Assembly (NCBI RefSeq): GCF_046719735.1
Contig: NZ_JAUTWQ010000025.1
Coordinates: 1-64,000, forward strand
From: Halobacillus_B rhizosphaerae
Lineage (GTDB): Bacteria; Bacillota; Bacilli; Bacillales; Halobacillaceae
DNA: 64,000 nt
Direction of reading: 5' to 3'
Shown here: piece by piece, positions 42,294-51,744 of the stretch
Numbering within the stretch: position 1 is the first letter of the stretch
Layout of the letters: every line of letters begins with the position of its first letter
The notes under the pieces: generated by a model
What the model was told of the DNA's origin: nothing
The model's database searches: none
What the model saw: only the letters and a program-made list of their open reading frames with translations
Translations under genes and position numbers: made by a program

Positions 42294-44447
42294 TTATGAA
42301 GACGCAGAAGAACGTTTGCGCTTTTGGGCAAATTCAAATTCCAGCTTTCCATCCTTCAACTTTAAATAAGCATTAAACGGTTTCTTCGATTTTCCTTTCA
42401 TCCCTTTGATTAGGCTGGTTTTTTTACCTGCCAAGAGTTTTTTTGCATTCGTCGCACTAATGGATTTCCCTAGAAATCGTTTAGGAATAACGAATTGACA
42501 TCCTTCTTTGTACTGGCTGCAACCGTAAACCTTGCCTTTATCTATAATGGACCCTTTTTTACAGGAAGGGCAAAGGGCCAATTCTTCTTTAATCTGAGCT
42601 TGTTGAATAGCAGTATCGAGCGGCCGGCTGTCAATATCTTTCGGGGCCTGGCTGATGAGATGATAGAGAAATTTTTCAATACTTTTCAGTAAGGTTTTCT
42701 GCTGGCCATCACCTTGACCAATCTTTTTCAAAAACTGTTCCCATTTGGCGGTCATTTCCGGGCTGGCAAGCAGTGTCTCGTCCACAGCCTGGCAGAGGAT
42801 AATTCCTTTTGGAGTAATGGTTACACTATTTTTTGTTACAGAAATATAGTTCTGGTTCTTTAGCGTCTCAATTATATTGGCTCGTGTAGCTTCTGTTCCT
42901 ATTCCTTCGGTTTCCTTAAGGGTTTCTTGCGCCACTTCATCTTCAATCATCTTACCTGCTGTTTTCATCATGGTAATTAATTGTCCCTCTGTATAAGGCT
43001 TGGGCGGTTTAGTCATGTCTTCTTTCGTTTTTAAAGAAGCTGTACAGTTTTCCCCTTGATGGATGACAGGAAGTTTAGGTGTTTGTTTATCCTGCTTACT
43101 TGCTTTCTCTTTACCAAAGAGTTCTTTCCAGCCTCTCTTGATGTCTACTTTACCTGTCGCTTTGAAAATCAGGTCATGAATATTAACGTCCACTTTTGTT
43201 TCTTCAAAGTGATAATCATCATGAAACATGGCAAGAGTGGTATGAACGACTTCAAAATAAATCTTCTTCTCGCGATCGGAGAGACGGTCAATGACTGCTT
43301 TGGTCGGAATCTTCTTAGTGGGAATGATCGCATAGTGTTCCTGAACCTTGGAAGAGTCGACGAATTTCTTTCGAGCATGAAGATAAGTGGGCTCAAAAGA
43401 TTGATTGGCTAATTGCTGATAAGAAGTTAGATTTTCCTTTAAGTAACTAAATTCGCTGGGAGTAATATGCTGCGTATCCGTTCGCGGATAGGAGAGCAGC
43501 TTCTTCTCATAAAGCGATTGCATCATTTTCAGTACTTGGCTCGGGCTGATTCCCCAAACTTTATTTGCTTTCGTTTGCAGGGTGGAAAGGCTGTGCAGCT
43601 TAGGAGACCCCATTTTTTTCTTCGTTTTCTGCAGTTTCTCAATAATCGCATCATTTTCTTTTTCTAATTGATGATTCTTGATGATCTGATGTAAATCTTC
43701 TTTGTTTTTAAATTGCTTCGGGTACTTTGCCTGAAATTGACCTTCCTGAACCTTAACGTCTGCTAGTAATTCGTAAAAAGGGACGGGCGTAAATTCATCG
43801 ATTTCCTTTTTACGCTGATAAATCATAAATAACGTAGGGGTCTGGACTCTTCCGATACTGAATGATTCGCGAATCCCCTTCTTTTGAAGAAGCAGGCTGT
43901 ACAGCCGTGAGCCATTCATGCCGACCAGCCAGTCGCCAATCTGGCGTGTTTGTGCTTCCTCGTACAGGGATAAGTAAGATTTTCCGTCTTGTAAGTGTTG
44001 AAACCCTTGTTTAATGGCTTCCACTTCTAATGAATTTATCCATAATCGCTTCGTTGGTTTGCGGCTTTGTCCGGCTAATTGTATGATACTGCGGGCGATA
44101 TTTTCCCCTTCACGATCCGGGTCGGTCGCGACAATAATTTCACTGGCCTGTTTTAATAGATTCTTTACAATGGAGAATTGTTTTCTTTTATCTTTAGGGA
44201 CTTCAAATTTATATTGGTCTGGCAGAATCGGCAGCGTTGTCAGCTTCCATTGCTTCCATTCTTGTTTATAATGACTGGGTTCAACCAGCTGGGTAAGGTG
44301 CCCAAATCCATAAGTAATGTAAGCAGGGGAAGGAAAGAATTGATCATCGTTGACTTCGATATAGCCGTCTTTGGCTTTCGTATTTCGAAAAGCAGCGGCA
44401 TAGGCTTTTGCCTGGCTTGGTTTTTCAGCTAAAATGACGGTGGTCAT
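42294..44447 (-). CDS. topB: DNA topoisomerase III
   Basis: 717 aa type IA topoisomerase that relaxes and decatenates DNA. Toprim acidic motif ATDPDREGE (about 107-115), catalytic Tyr320 in SYPRTDTQ, and one C-terminal zinc motif CPSCKKGS...CSQYKEGC (about 640-665). Followed by a Lys-rich tail. GGAGGTCCAGCG precedes ATG 44447. Single-gene unit with its own terminator. Confidence 0.96.
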   Translation of the reverse strand: MTTVILAEKPSQAKAYAAAFRNTKAKDGYIEVNDDQFFPSPAYITYGFGHLTQLVEPSHYKQEWKQWKLTTLPILPDQYKFEVPKDKRKQFSIVKNLLKQASEIIVATDPDREGENIARSIIQLAGQSRKPTKRLWINSLEVEAIKQGFQHLQDGKSYLSLYEEAQTRQIGDWLVGMNGSRLYSLLLQKKGIRESFSIGRVQTPTLFMIYQRKKEIDEFTPVPFYELLADVKVQEGQFQAKYPKQFKNKEDLHQIIKNHQLEKENDAIIEKLQKTKKKMGSPKLHSLSTLQTKANKVWGISPSQVLKMMQSLYEKKLLSYPRTDTQHITPSEFSYLKENLTSYQQLANQSFEPTYLHARKKFVDSSKVQEHYAIIPTKKIPTKAVIDRLSDREKKIYFEVVHTTLAMFHDDYHFEETKVDVNIHDLIFKATGKVDIKRGWKELFGKEKASKQDKQTPKLPVIHQGENCTASLKTKEDMTKPPKPYTEGQLITMMKTAGKMIEDEVAQETLKETEGIGTEATRANIIETLKNQNYISVTKNSVTITPKGIILCQAVDETLLASPEMTAKWEQFLKKIGQGDGQQKTLLKSIEKFLYHLISQAPKDIDSRPLDTAIQQAQIKEELALCPSCKKGSIIDKGKVYGCSQYKEGCQFVIPKRFLGKSISATNAKKLLAGKKTSLIKGMKGKSKKPFNAYLKLKDGKLEFEFAQKRKRSSASS

Positions 44448-44629
44448 CGCTGGACCTCCTTTATAATAAAAAAGCCGTTTAGCATTCGTAATTAGAGACC
44501 TTTCTAATCTTGTATCATATCATAATTATAAAGTGTCAATGGAAAGAAATCTCAATCAAGAAAGTGAAGAAAAATTGTGAAAAAGTGCTTCCGTTGTAGT
44601 CCCTTTTGAAATATGATACATTATACATG

Positions 44630-44656
44630 TAATTCCGAGTTTACAGATTGGAATTA
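44630..44656 (+). promoter_or_regulatory. Putative CymR operator upstream of yrrT
   Basis: Inverted repeat TAATTCC (44630-44636) and GGAATTA (44650-44656), within TTGGAATTATA, resembles the site bound by CymR, the cysteine-metabolism repressor, in Bacillus. It lies just before the ribosome binding site of yrrT. Confidence 0.55.
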
Positions 44657-44679
44657 TAAACAATGAGGGGTTGAAATAG

Positions 44680-45321
44680 ATGGGAATAGAATTTGTCGAC
44701 CTTTTTAATCAATGGGCGAGTTCCTATGATGATACAGTAGCTGGAAAAGATCCTGAATATCGCGAGGTTTTTGAAGGCTATCATGATATGCTTGAAGAGT
44801 TAGCAGACTTATCCCTTTCACCTGTGATAGAATTTGGTGTAGGGACAGCTAATTTAACTAGAAAAATGGTGGATAAAAATAAAGTCGTTATCGGCATTGA
44901 ACCGTCAGAAGAAATGCGGAGAATAGCGGCCATGAAATGCCCGGAAGCGGCGATTTATGAAGGGGACTTCATAAACTATCCATCCCTGCAGACGCCGGTA
45001 CAGTCGATCGTTAGTTCATTCGCTTTCCATCATTTAAAAGCTGATGAGAAAATAGCGGCACTAGCTAAATATTACCATCAATTAGAGGCAAAAGGTCAGA
45101 TCATCTTTATTGATACTTTATTTAAAGATGAGGATCATAAACAGACGTTAATTAAAAATGCTGAAAAAGCAGGATTTTTAAATTTAGCACAGGATTTGCA
45201 GGAAGAGTATTATAGCTGTCTGGAAGATTTGAAAGAGATGTTTTTAACGCAAGGATTTGAGGTAAGTTTTAAACAACTGAACAAATACGCCTGGCTCATT
45301 CAGGCAAAAAAAGGAGAATGA
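44680..45321 (+). CDS. yrrT: SAM-dependent methyltransferase YrrT
   Basis: 213 aa class I methyltransferase. Motif I VIEFGVGTANLTRKM (about 46-60), acidic motif II GIEPSEEMRRIA, and IVSSFAFHHL as motif IV. In B. subtilis yrrT heads the yrrT-mtnN-mccAB operon that converts S-adenosylhomocysteine sulfur to cysteine. Here it heads yrrT-luxS-mccA-mccB. ATG 44680 follows GAGGGG. Substrate not established. Likely repressed by CymR. Confidence 0.88.
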   Translation: MGIEFVDLFNQWASSYDDTVAGKDPEYREVFEGYHDMLEELADLSLSPVIEFGVGTANLTRKMVDKNKVVIGIEPSEEMRRIAAMKCPEAAIYEGDFINYPSLQTPVQSIVSSFAFHHLKADEKIAALAKYYHQLEAKGQIIFIDTLFKDEDHKQTLIKNAEKAGFLNLAQDLQEEYYSCLEDLKEMFLTQGFEVSFKQLNKYAWLIQAKKGE

Positions 45322-45325
45322 TCTT

Positions 45326-45787
45326 ATGACACAAATGAACGTAGAAAGTTTTAACCTGGATCATACCAAAGTAAAAGCACCTTATGTACGACTCGTTGGA
45401 GTTACAGAGGGTGATAAAGGCGATAAAATTTACAAATATGACATTCGAGTAAAACAACCCAATAAAGAACATATGAATATGCCTGCCCTTCATTCCCTGG
45501 AGCACTTGATGGCAGAGAACAGTCGTAATCACCATGATCGTATTATTGACATTGGGCCGATGGGCTGCCAGACAGGTTTCTATCTAGCTGTAATGAACGA
45601 TGATAGCTATGATAATATTCTTCAAGTGGTGGAGAAAACGTTGAATGATGTCCTTCAAGCTGAAGAAGTACCAGCTTGCAACGAAGTTCAATGTGGATTC
45701 GCTGCAAGCCACAGCTTAGAAGGAGCTCAGGAACTTGCCCGTGAATTGTTAAATAAACGTGATGAATGGACGGAAGTTTTTCAATAA
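45326..45787 (+). CDS. luxS: S-ribosylhomocysteine lyase, autoinducer-2 synthase
   Basis: 153 aa. Iron/zinc ligands H and H of HSLEH (about 55-59) and C of PACNEVQCGF (about 123-132) with Cys near residue 83 (MGCQTGF) as catalytic base. It splits S-ribosylhomocysteine to homocysteine and DPD, precursor of AI-2. Located 4 nt after yrrT and 18 nt before mccA, so homocysteine is delivered to the next two enzymes. The nucleosidase gene mtnN found here in B. subtilis is absent. Confidence 0.97.
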   Translation: MTQMNVESFNLDHTKVKAPYVRLVGVTEGDKGDKIYKYDIRVKQPNKEHMNMPALHSLEHLMAENSRNHHDRIIDIGPMGCQTGFYLAVMNDDSYDNILQVVEKTLNDVLQAEEVPACNEVQCGFAASHSLEGAQELARELLNKRDEWTEVFQ

Positions 45788-45805
45788 GCGGAGGTTGAAG
45801 CAGCT

Positions 45806-46732
45806 ATGAGCTACGTGAAGAACGTACAATCACTAATCGGAAATACACCTATGATCGAACTGACACACTCGGATATTCCGAATCAAGCGCGCATTTTTGC
45901 GAAGCTTGAATTTATGAACCCAGGCGGCAGTATTAAAGACCGCCTGGGTTTAAAACTGATTGAAGATGCATTAAATAGGAATCTGCTAAACCCAGGGGGG
46001 ACTATTATTGAACCGACGGCTGGGAATACGGGGATAGGGCTCGCACTCGCTGCAATCGGCAGAGGGTTCCGGGTGATGTTTGTAACTCCTGAGAAATTCA
46101 GCCAGGAAAAACAAACATTAATGAGAGCGCTTGGGGCAGAGGTAGTTAATACCCCCACGGACAAAGGTATGCGCGGAGCCATTGAAAAAGCCAATGCCCT
46201 TTGTAAAGAGGTTCCCAATTCGTTTAGTCCACAGCAATTTAACAATCAGGCGAATCCGGATACCTATTATGAAACACTTGGACCCGAAATCTATTTAGAT
46301 ATGAATGGTGAGATCGATGTCTTTCTTGCTGGTGCAGGCACCGGTGGCACGTTTATGGGAATATCCAAGTTCTTAAAGGAGAAAAACAAGCACACGAAAA
46401 CGGTGATCGTAGAGCCAGAAGGTTCCGTGATTAATGGTGGAGAGCCTGGTCCACATAAAACAGAAGGAATTGGCATGGAATTTATGCCGTTTTATATGGA
46501 TGACAGCTATTTCGATGCTGTTCATACCGTTACTGATAAAGTGGCCTTTCAAAGAGTTCGGGAATTAGCATTGAATGAAGGCTTGCTTGTCGCAAGCTCT
46601 TCCGGCGCTGCCTTTGAAGCTGCCTTGAGAGAAGCAGAACAAGCGAAACCCGGGACTAAAATTGTTACAATTTTTCCTGACAGCAGCGATCGTTATTTAA
46701 GTCAAGGGATTTATGAGGAGGAAAAGCTATGA
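45806..46732 (+). CDS. mccA: O-acetylserine-dependent cystathionine beta-synthase
   Basis: 308 aa PLP enzyme of the cysteine synthase/CBS fold. PLP Lys in NPGGSIKDRLG (about 37-47), phosphate-binding PTAGNTG, AGAGTGGTFMG for PLP phosphate, and VASSSGAAF near the end. By context with mccB and luxS this is MccA, which makes cystathionine from homocysteine, rather than CysK. Overlaps mccB by 4 nt. Confidence 0.9.
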   Translation: MSYVKNVQSLIGNTPMIELTHSDIPNQARIFAKLEFMNPGGSIKDRLGLKLIEDALNRNLLNPGGTIIEPTAGNTGIGLALAAIGRGFRVMFVTPEKFSQEKQTLMRALGAEVVNTPTDKGMRGAIEKANALCKEVPNSFSPQQFNNQANPDTYYETLGPEIYLDMNGEIDVFLAGAGTGGTFMGISKFLKEKNKHTKTVIVEPEGSVINGGEPGPHKTEGIGMEFMPFYMDDSYFDAVHTVTDKVAFQRVRELALNEGLLVASSSGAAFEAALREAEQAKPGTKIVTIFPDSSDRYLSQGIYEEEKL

Positions 46733-47865
46733 GAAAGAAAACACAACTAATACATGGCGGCATTACAGGTGATGACAAAACAGGTGCCGTATCAGTACCG
46801 ATTTATCAAGTAAGTACGTATCGTCAGGATGGAGTCGGCCAGCACCGCGGATACGAGTATTCCCGGACAGGAAACCCTACTAGGTTTGCTCTAGAAGAAC
46901 TGATTAAAGAGCTTGAAGGCGGTCATGCCGGCTTCGCATTTGGCTCTGGAATGGCAGCTATTACCGCTGTACTTATGACTTTCAACCAAGGCGATCATGT
47001 GATTTTCACGGATGATGTTTACGGAGGCACATACCGTTTAGTAAACAATGTGATCAATCGCTTTGGCCTGGATGTAAGCTTTGTAGATACGAGTGATGTG
47101 AAGAACATCGAACAAGCGATTACAGATCGAACAAAAGCCGTTTATGTGGAAACGCCGACCAACCCGCTTCTTAAAATTACAGATTTGAAAAAAGTATCTG
47201 AACTGGCTAAATCTAAAGATTTAACCTTTATCGTGGATAATACGTTCAGTACGCCTTATTGGCAGAATCCAATCGAATTCGGGGCGGATATTGTTCTGCA
47301 TAGTGCAACGAAATACTTAGGCGGCCATAGTGATGTTGTCGCTGGTCTAGTAGTCGTGAATTCGCAAAAGCTTGCTGAAGAAGTACACTTTGTTCTTAAT
47401 TCCTCTGGCGGCATTCTTGGACCGCAGGACTCTTGGTTATTGATGAGAGGAATCAAAACACTCGGAATCCGTATGGAAGAGATCGAAGAAAATACGCGCC
47501 AGTTTGTAGAATTCTTGGAAGAACTCCCTGAAGTGAAGAAGATTTATTATCCAGGGTTAGCGGGACATAAAGGTCATGACGTTCATCAAAGCCAGGCTAG
47601 AGGCAATGGTGGTATGATTTCGTTTGACGTCGGCAGTGGTGAAAAAGCAGATCAAGTATTGAAAAATGTAAAATATTTTACGCTTGCTGAAAGTTTGGGA
47701 GCAGTGGAAAGTCTGATTTCCGTTCCAGCTATGATGACACATGCTTCTATTCCGAAAGAGCGTCGTGCTGAACTCGGTATTGCCGATGGTTTAGTCCGTG
47801 TATCCATTGGACTTGAAGACATCGAAGATCTGAAAGAAGATTTCTTAGAAGCTCTTCGTAAATAG
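46729..47865 (+). CDS. mccB: Cystathionine gamma-lyase / homocysteine gamma-lyase
   Basis: 378 aa Cys/Met-metabolism PLP enzyme. PLP Lys in HSATKYLGGHSDVVAG (about 189-204), YEYSRTGNPTR and the DSWLLMRGIKTL block are typical. MccB cleaves cystathionine to cysteine and 2-oxobutyrate, completing reverse transsulfuration. Starts 4 nt inside mccA; followed by a strong terminator. Confidence 0.93.
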   Translation: MRKKTQLIHGGITGDDKTGAVSVPIYQVSTYRQDGVGQHRGYEYSRTGNPTRFALEELIKELEGGHAGFAFGSGMAAITAVLMTFNQGDHVIFTDDVYGGTYRLVNNVINRFGLDVSFVDTSDVKNIEQAITDRTKAVYVETPTNPLLKITDLKKVSELAKSKDLTFIVDNTFSTPYWQNPIEFGADIVLHSATKYLGGHSDVVAGLVVVNSQKLAEEVHFVLNSSGGILGPQDSWLLMRGIKTLGIRMEEIEENTRQFVEFLEELPEVKKIYYPGLAGHKGHDVHQSQARGNGGMISFDVGSGEKADQVLKNVKYFTLAESLGAVESLISVPAMMTHASIPKERRAELGIADGLVRVSIGLEDIEDLKEDFLEALRK

Positions 47866-47903
47866 AATTGTTACGATGTTCAATAGAGGAAACAGAATAC
47901 AAA

Positions 47904-47942
47904 GAGGAGACCAGCCTGAACAGGATTTGGTCTCTTTTTTTG
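47904..47942 (+). terminator. Terminator of yrrT-luxS-mccAB
   Basis: GAGACCA / TGGTCTC stem followed by TTTTTTT. Confidence 0.85.
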
Positions 47943-48156
47943 TTATCTCATAGTTAAAGTAGGGTTGTGGAAGACTTGAAATCGAGACATTTGTTGAGAC
48001 TGTAGGGGCTCCGAGGTACGAATCGCTTTTCAAGAAGTTTGTTACTTACATATTCTTCACAATATCGGAACGATTAGCCGTAAATGCTCCGGTCTTTTGA
48101 ATAGGTGACCAATCCTGAGCCAAACTAAGGACAATTACTTTACAGGAGTGGAAATC

Positions 48157-48831
48157 ATGGATTATACCCAGTTGAAAAACCAATTAGAACAACGAAAACA
48201 TGAAATAGAGCAACGGATGGTAAATACAGATCAGTTAGGATTAGAACGCGGATTTGCCAGTGACATGTCCTCTGGTGAATTATCTCAATACGATAACCAC
48301 CCCGCTGATTCAGGAACAGAATTGTATGAAAGAGAGAAAGATATCGCTTTGCTGGGACATTTAAAAGAAGAACTTTCCGATATTCATTATTCTTTAACTC
48401 AAATGGAAAATGGAAGTTATGGGATCTGTGAGGCGACAGGGAAAACGATTCCTTATGAACGATTGAAAGCTCTGCCTACAGCACGAACGATTGCGAAGGC
48501 ATCTTTAAACCAAGATATCTCAACAGACCGCCCGGTAGAGGAAGAAGTTATTGAGAATTTGGAAGAGGAGTATGGAACCGATGATGGCATGACGGGGTAT
48601 AATGAACAGGATGCTTATGAGCAAGTTGCCTCTTTTAATCAGACAAGCATGGTGTATGAAGGCTCATCCCTTATGGACAGTGAGGATGGTGTGGGGTATG
48701 TGGAAGAATATGAACCATTCGTATCCACGGATATTCAGGGATATACGGGAGAAGAGCATGTTCATATTGAAAGAAATATCCACTATGACCGCTATATGGA
48801 TAAGCAGGATGAAGAAGAAGATCCTTCTTGA
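48157..48831 (+). CDS. yteA: YteA-type DksA/TraR-related protein
   Basis: 224 aa. Coiled-coil N-terminus LEQRKHEIEQRM followed by the YteA blocks SSGELSQYDNHPADSGTELYEREKD and the zinc-finger remnant GSYGICEATGKTIPYERLKALPTAR, which keeps a single Cys. YteA homologues occur in spore formers and some are sporulation-controlled. Start ATG 48157 is 9 nt after AGGAG; the GTG at 48148 touches it. The long acidic tail is common in the family. Function is not defined. Confidence 0.88.
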   Translation: MDYTQLKNQLEQRKHEIEQRMVNTDQLGLERGFASDMSSGELSQYDNHPADSGTELYEREKDIALLGHLKEELSDIHYSLTQMENGSYGICEATGKTIPYERLKALPTARTIAKASLNQDISTDRPVEEEVIENLEEEYGTDDGMTGYNEQDAYEQVASFNQTSMVYEGSSLMDSEDGVGYVEEYEPFVSTDIQGYTGEEHVHIERNIHYDRYMDKQDEEEDPS

Positions 48832-48833
48832 AA

Positions 48834-48862
48834 AAAAGCTCCCTCTCATGGGGAGCTTTTGC
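48834..48862. terminator. Bidirectional terminator
   Basis: AAAAGCTCCC(TCTCAT)GGGGAGCTTTT between the convergent yteA and Lin0512-type genes. Confidence 0.8.
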
Positions 48863-48864
48863 AA

Positions 48865-49224
48865 TTAATAACCAACTTCTACAGCGGCGTTCACGATATA
48901 CATTTGATCATTTTTATCTTCTTTGTCTTCAAGAAAAATACCGCTAGTCGTCAGCATACCGCCATCTAAGACTTCTATGGAAACCTCGCCGTAAGGGATC
49001 GCCTGCTTCACTTCTTCATGATTCAGCTTATCTTTATCACAAGGCAGGGCAAGCTTTACATTGATTTTCATATTGTCCAGCGATCCTTCAGGAAGCGCCG
49101 TGCGAATACCAGGCATAGAGTTAGTATGAATGGCGTTTTTTATAGCACGGACGGATGCCTTGGTAATATTTTGTCCGTGGACATCGGTCCCCATTCCAGT
49201 TTGAATAAACATGAGTTGGTCCAT
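48865..49224 (-). CDS. Lin0512-family conserved hypothetical protein
   Basis: 119 aa with two conserved halves: FIQTGMGTDVHGQNITKASVRAIKNAIHTNSMPGI and VKLALPCDKDKLNHEEVKQAIPYG. The pattern GMGTDxHGQD/N..KAxxRAxxxAI is that of the lin0512 family (TIGR02058), small proteins of unknown function found widely in bacteria. Second of two adjacent ATGs is used (49224), giving better spacing to AAAGGAG. Confidence 0.8.
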   Translation of the reverse strand: MDQLMFIQTGMGTDVHGQNITKASVRAIKNAIHTNSMPGIRTALPEGSLDNMKINVKLALPCDKDKLNHEEVKQAIPYGEVSIEVLDGGMLTTSGIFLEDKEDKNDQMYIVNAAVEVGY

Positions 49225-49337
49225 CATTCATTCTCCTTTCCTGTTCCAATCCTTATTTCTCGACATGAATAAGGATGTAAAAGGTTTTCCCTTCTAAACG
49301 ACAGACAAACCTCAATTTGCTATCGAAAAGTGATGGC

Positions 49338-50162
49338 CTAGGAAGAGTGGGCGGCATTCTCCGGCTGAGCTTGGAACACGTGCATCATCCATTTTCCAAT
49401 ATCTTTAAATCCTAATCGTTTATAAATACTGCCTGCTTTAGGGTTATCGTAAAATAAGCAGAGCATTTTCCCTTCATTTAACAAGTCTTCACAGAGCTTT
49501 GTCATACATAAGCTTGCGTACCCTTTTCTCGAATGTTCCGGATGGGTGCATACTCCTACAACCATGGCCGACATGGAATTCTCGGCGGTTGTCGAGGCGG
49601 AGGAGAGAATCTCCTGGTCATTATGAATAAAATAAGTTCGGGCAGAACCGTTTTCGATGCCTCTAAGCAGACCTGCTTCTCGATTAGGATCGGCTTCGAA
49701 TTCAGAAATCTGCGACTGCAGATGAGCGATAGCAGGAACATCCTCTGCGGAAGCCAATTTTACTTTTTCAAGAGCAGATGACGGAGCTAACTGGTTGATG
49801 GATTCACAATTTGCATAATAAAGCGAACGGGTTTTGGGTGATGCTTTTTCAATATGAGGGAGAATCTTACTTGTAATGGACTGCAGTCCTGAGAGTTCTT
49901 TAAATTCTGGATCCTTGTTCATAATTGCGGCGAATCCTTCCGCATTAAATTCATCTTCAGCGTAAGCAATGTAGTTGCTGGAATACTTCAGCAGCACTGC
50001 CTTTAATTGACCGTCTGCATTAAAGTCTCCCCAAAGCTTTTGAAAATCCTGCTCATAGCCAAAGTTCTCAATATCTCCGATGATAAATAAATTTTCCGCA
50101 GGTTTTTGAGAAATCAACTGCTGACAAATTTCATTATCAGTTTCTTGCAGCCTTCGGATCAT
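49338..50162 (-). CDS. GNAT-family N-acetyltransferase
   Basis: 274 aa. The acetyl-CoA-binding motif A is VVGVCTHPEHSRKGYASLCMTKL (about 206-228) near the C-terminus; the N-terminal half is divergent. Acceptor unknown; the closest general types are YitI/YkwB-like GNATs. GGAGGGAGAACT-type site precedes ATG 50162. Confidence 0.85.
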   Translation of the reverse strand: MIRRLQETDNEICQQLISQKPAENLFIIGDIENFGYEQDFQKLWGDFNADGQLKAVLLKYSSNYIAYAEDEFNAEGFAAIMNKDPEFKELSGLQSITSKILPHIEKASPKTRSLYYANCESINQLAPSSALEKVKLASAEDVPAIAHLQSQISEFEADPNREAGLLRGIENGSARTYFIHNDQEILSSASTTAENSMSAMVVGVCTHPEHSRKGYASLCMTKLCEDLLNEGKMLCLFYDNPKAGSIYKRLGFKDIGKWMMHVFQAQPENAAHSS

Positions 50163-50342
50163 AGTTCTCCCTCCTTCTATAAAATTGTTATTTATTGTAA
50201 CAGACAGCGGAAGAAATACAATAGGTAACTGGAATATTTTAGAGTTGTTTTGACTTAGATCTACATTTTCGATAAATATTTTCTGCTTCCTTCTGTACTT
50301 TTGATAATTTTGGTCAAACTAAGAGGAAACGGAGGGATTGAA

Positions 50343-51014
50343 TTGAAACGTTTCTTAGGTCTTTTATTAGTTTGTGTGGTCATTATTGGGCTCTCAAATC
50401 CGTTAGAAGCTGCTAGTCGATATGGGATTAAGCATAAAGATCAAGTCAATCAAGATTGGGAAGTTCATGTGGATTATCCTGTGTTTGAAGCATTAAAGAA
50501 TAGACAGCTTCAAAAGGAAATTAATGAAAAAATCATTCAAAAACTTGAGGACACGAGCAGTGAGATTAGAGGAGCTGCCGAAGAGATGTCGGGATTTCCG
50601 GTTTTATATTATGAAGAAGCTGCTGTGTTTAGAGAGGAGCAGTTTTATTCAGTGGTCTTAACGTCACATATTTCGAGAGGAAATAATTATACCTCTACAG
50701 TCACTTCCTTAAATTTTTATGATCGGGAACGTGGCAAGGTTCTGGCTTTGAATGAGCTATTTGAAATGGATGAAGTAAACAAACAGGTAAAGAAAGAGTT
50801 AGCAAAAGAACCGGATACCTATTTTGTGAAAACATTTAGCAGTGTTCGTCCTAACACAGCTTTCTATATCCGCGGGGACATGCTGAATTTAGTATTTAAT
50901 AAATTTGAGATTGCTCCTGGGGTTTATGGAACGCCAGAGATACAACTTCCCCTAAAAAGATTAAAGGAAAAAGAAACGGAGAATGCTCATGCTCCATTCC
51001 CATCTATTTCATAA
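50343..51014 (+). CDS. Secreted DUF4163/DUF3298 protein (RsiV/PdaC-like)
   Basis: 223 aa with signal peptide KRFLGLLLVCVVIIGLSNPLEA. The DUF4163-like N-terminal part is followed by the DUF3298 end SSVRPNTAFYIRGDMLNLVFNKFEIAPGVYGTPEI, matching the extracellular region of RsiV, PdaC and related envelope proteins. There is no membrane anchor apart from the signal. TTG 50343 is the start; GGAGGG lies 6 bases upstream. Confidence 0.85.
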   Translation: MKRFLGLLLVCVVIIGLSNPLEAASRYGIKHKDQVNQDWEVHVDYPVFEALKNRQLQKEINEKIIQKLEDTSSEIRGAAEEMSGFPVLYYEEAAVFREEQFYSVVLTSHISRGNNYTSTVTSLNFYDRERGKVLALNELFEMDEVNKQVKKELAKEPDTYFVKTFSSVRPNTAFYIRGDMLNLVFNKFEIAPGVYGTPEIQLPLKRLKEKETENAHAPFPSIS

Positions 51015-51023
51015 GAATAGACG

Positions 51024-51062
51024 CAAATAACCCCCTTCTAATCACAGAGGGGGTTATTTGTT
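51024..51062 (+). terminator. Terminator
   Basis: AAATAACCCCCT / AGGGGGTTATTT stem after the DUF3298 gene. Confidence 0.85.
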
Positions 51063-51192
51063 AACAAAATCCACAGGGGTGTGGATAGATTTATTCACAT
51101 AATGCCAAGGTTTTAGTATGCATGAAATAAGGGGTGGTTACAGTTATTAACATTATACACAACGTTGTGGATAACGTCTGTGGATAATTTGG

Positions 51193-51744
51193 TTATGCTT
51201 GTAGAATTTCTTCTGAGTTATCTTGTTCTCCATAGTAATGAAACAAGTACTGTTCTTTCGTAATGACGAACAAATCATAAACATCCTGATCTCGATTAAT
51301 CCAGGATAGAACTTCTGGATACTGTTCATTTGCAGATACCAGATAAGGCAGCTTTAACGCCGCTTTCATAGATCTCTGGTTGGATCGCCTGATTTTCATA
51401 AAGATGGCCTCTATATCGAGCTGAAAGAATAATTCCTCGAAAAAAGCATCCTTCGCAGTTTTGTTATAGCCTTTACCAAAGTAAGGCTGCCCTATCCAAG
51501 TAGCGAGGAATCCTTTCCTTTCCTGAATATCAAATAAATTAATGGTACCAATGGGCTGCCCCCATTCATCAAGGATGGTTCGTGAAATGATTTCTCCCCG
51601 ATCTTCTGCTTCAATAGTCTGCTTGGTTAAGAAGTAAAATTCATCTGTGGACGCGGCTTTGTGACGGACATACGGAAATACTTCTGGGTGGCTCATTAAT
51701 TCAAACAAAAACGGGGCGTCGTGCAAATCACGTTTTTTTAGCAT
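51193..51744 (-). CDS. GNAT-family acetyltransferase (RimJ/RimL-like)
   Basis: 183 aa. N-terminal LKKRDLHDAPFLFELMSHPEVFPYVRHKA and the motif GYNKTAKDAFFEELFF with LATWIGQPYFGKGYN as acetyl-CoA loop resemble RimL/SpeG-type acetyltransferases. Start ATG 51744 follows AAGGAGGGATTTTTT, and the same AAGGAGGG is the 3' arm of a hairpin, so translation is probably controlled by the long leader. Substrate unknown. Confidence 0.85.
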   Translation of the reverse strand: MLKKRDLHDAPFLFELMSHPEVFPYVRHKAASTDEFYFLTKQTIEAEDRGEIISRTILDEWGQPIGTINLFDIQERKGFLATWIGQPYFGKGYNKTAKDAFFEELFFQLDIEAIFMKIRRSNQRSMKAALKLPYLVSANEQYPEVLSWINRDQDVYDLFVITKEQYLFHYYGEQDNSEEILQA

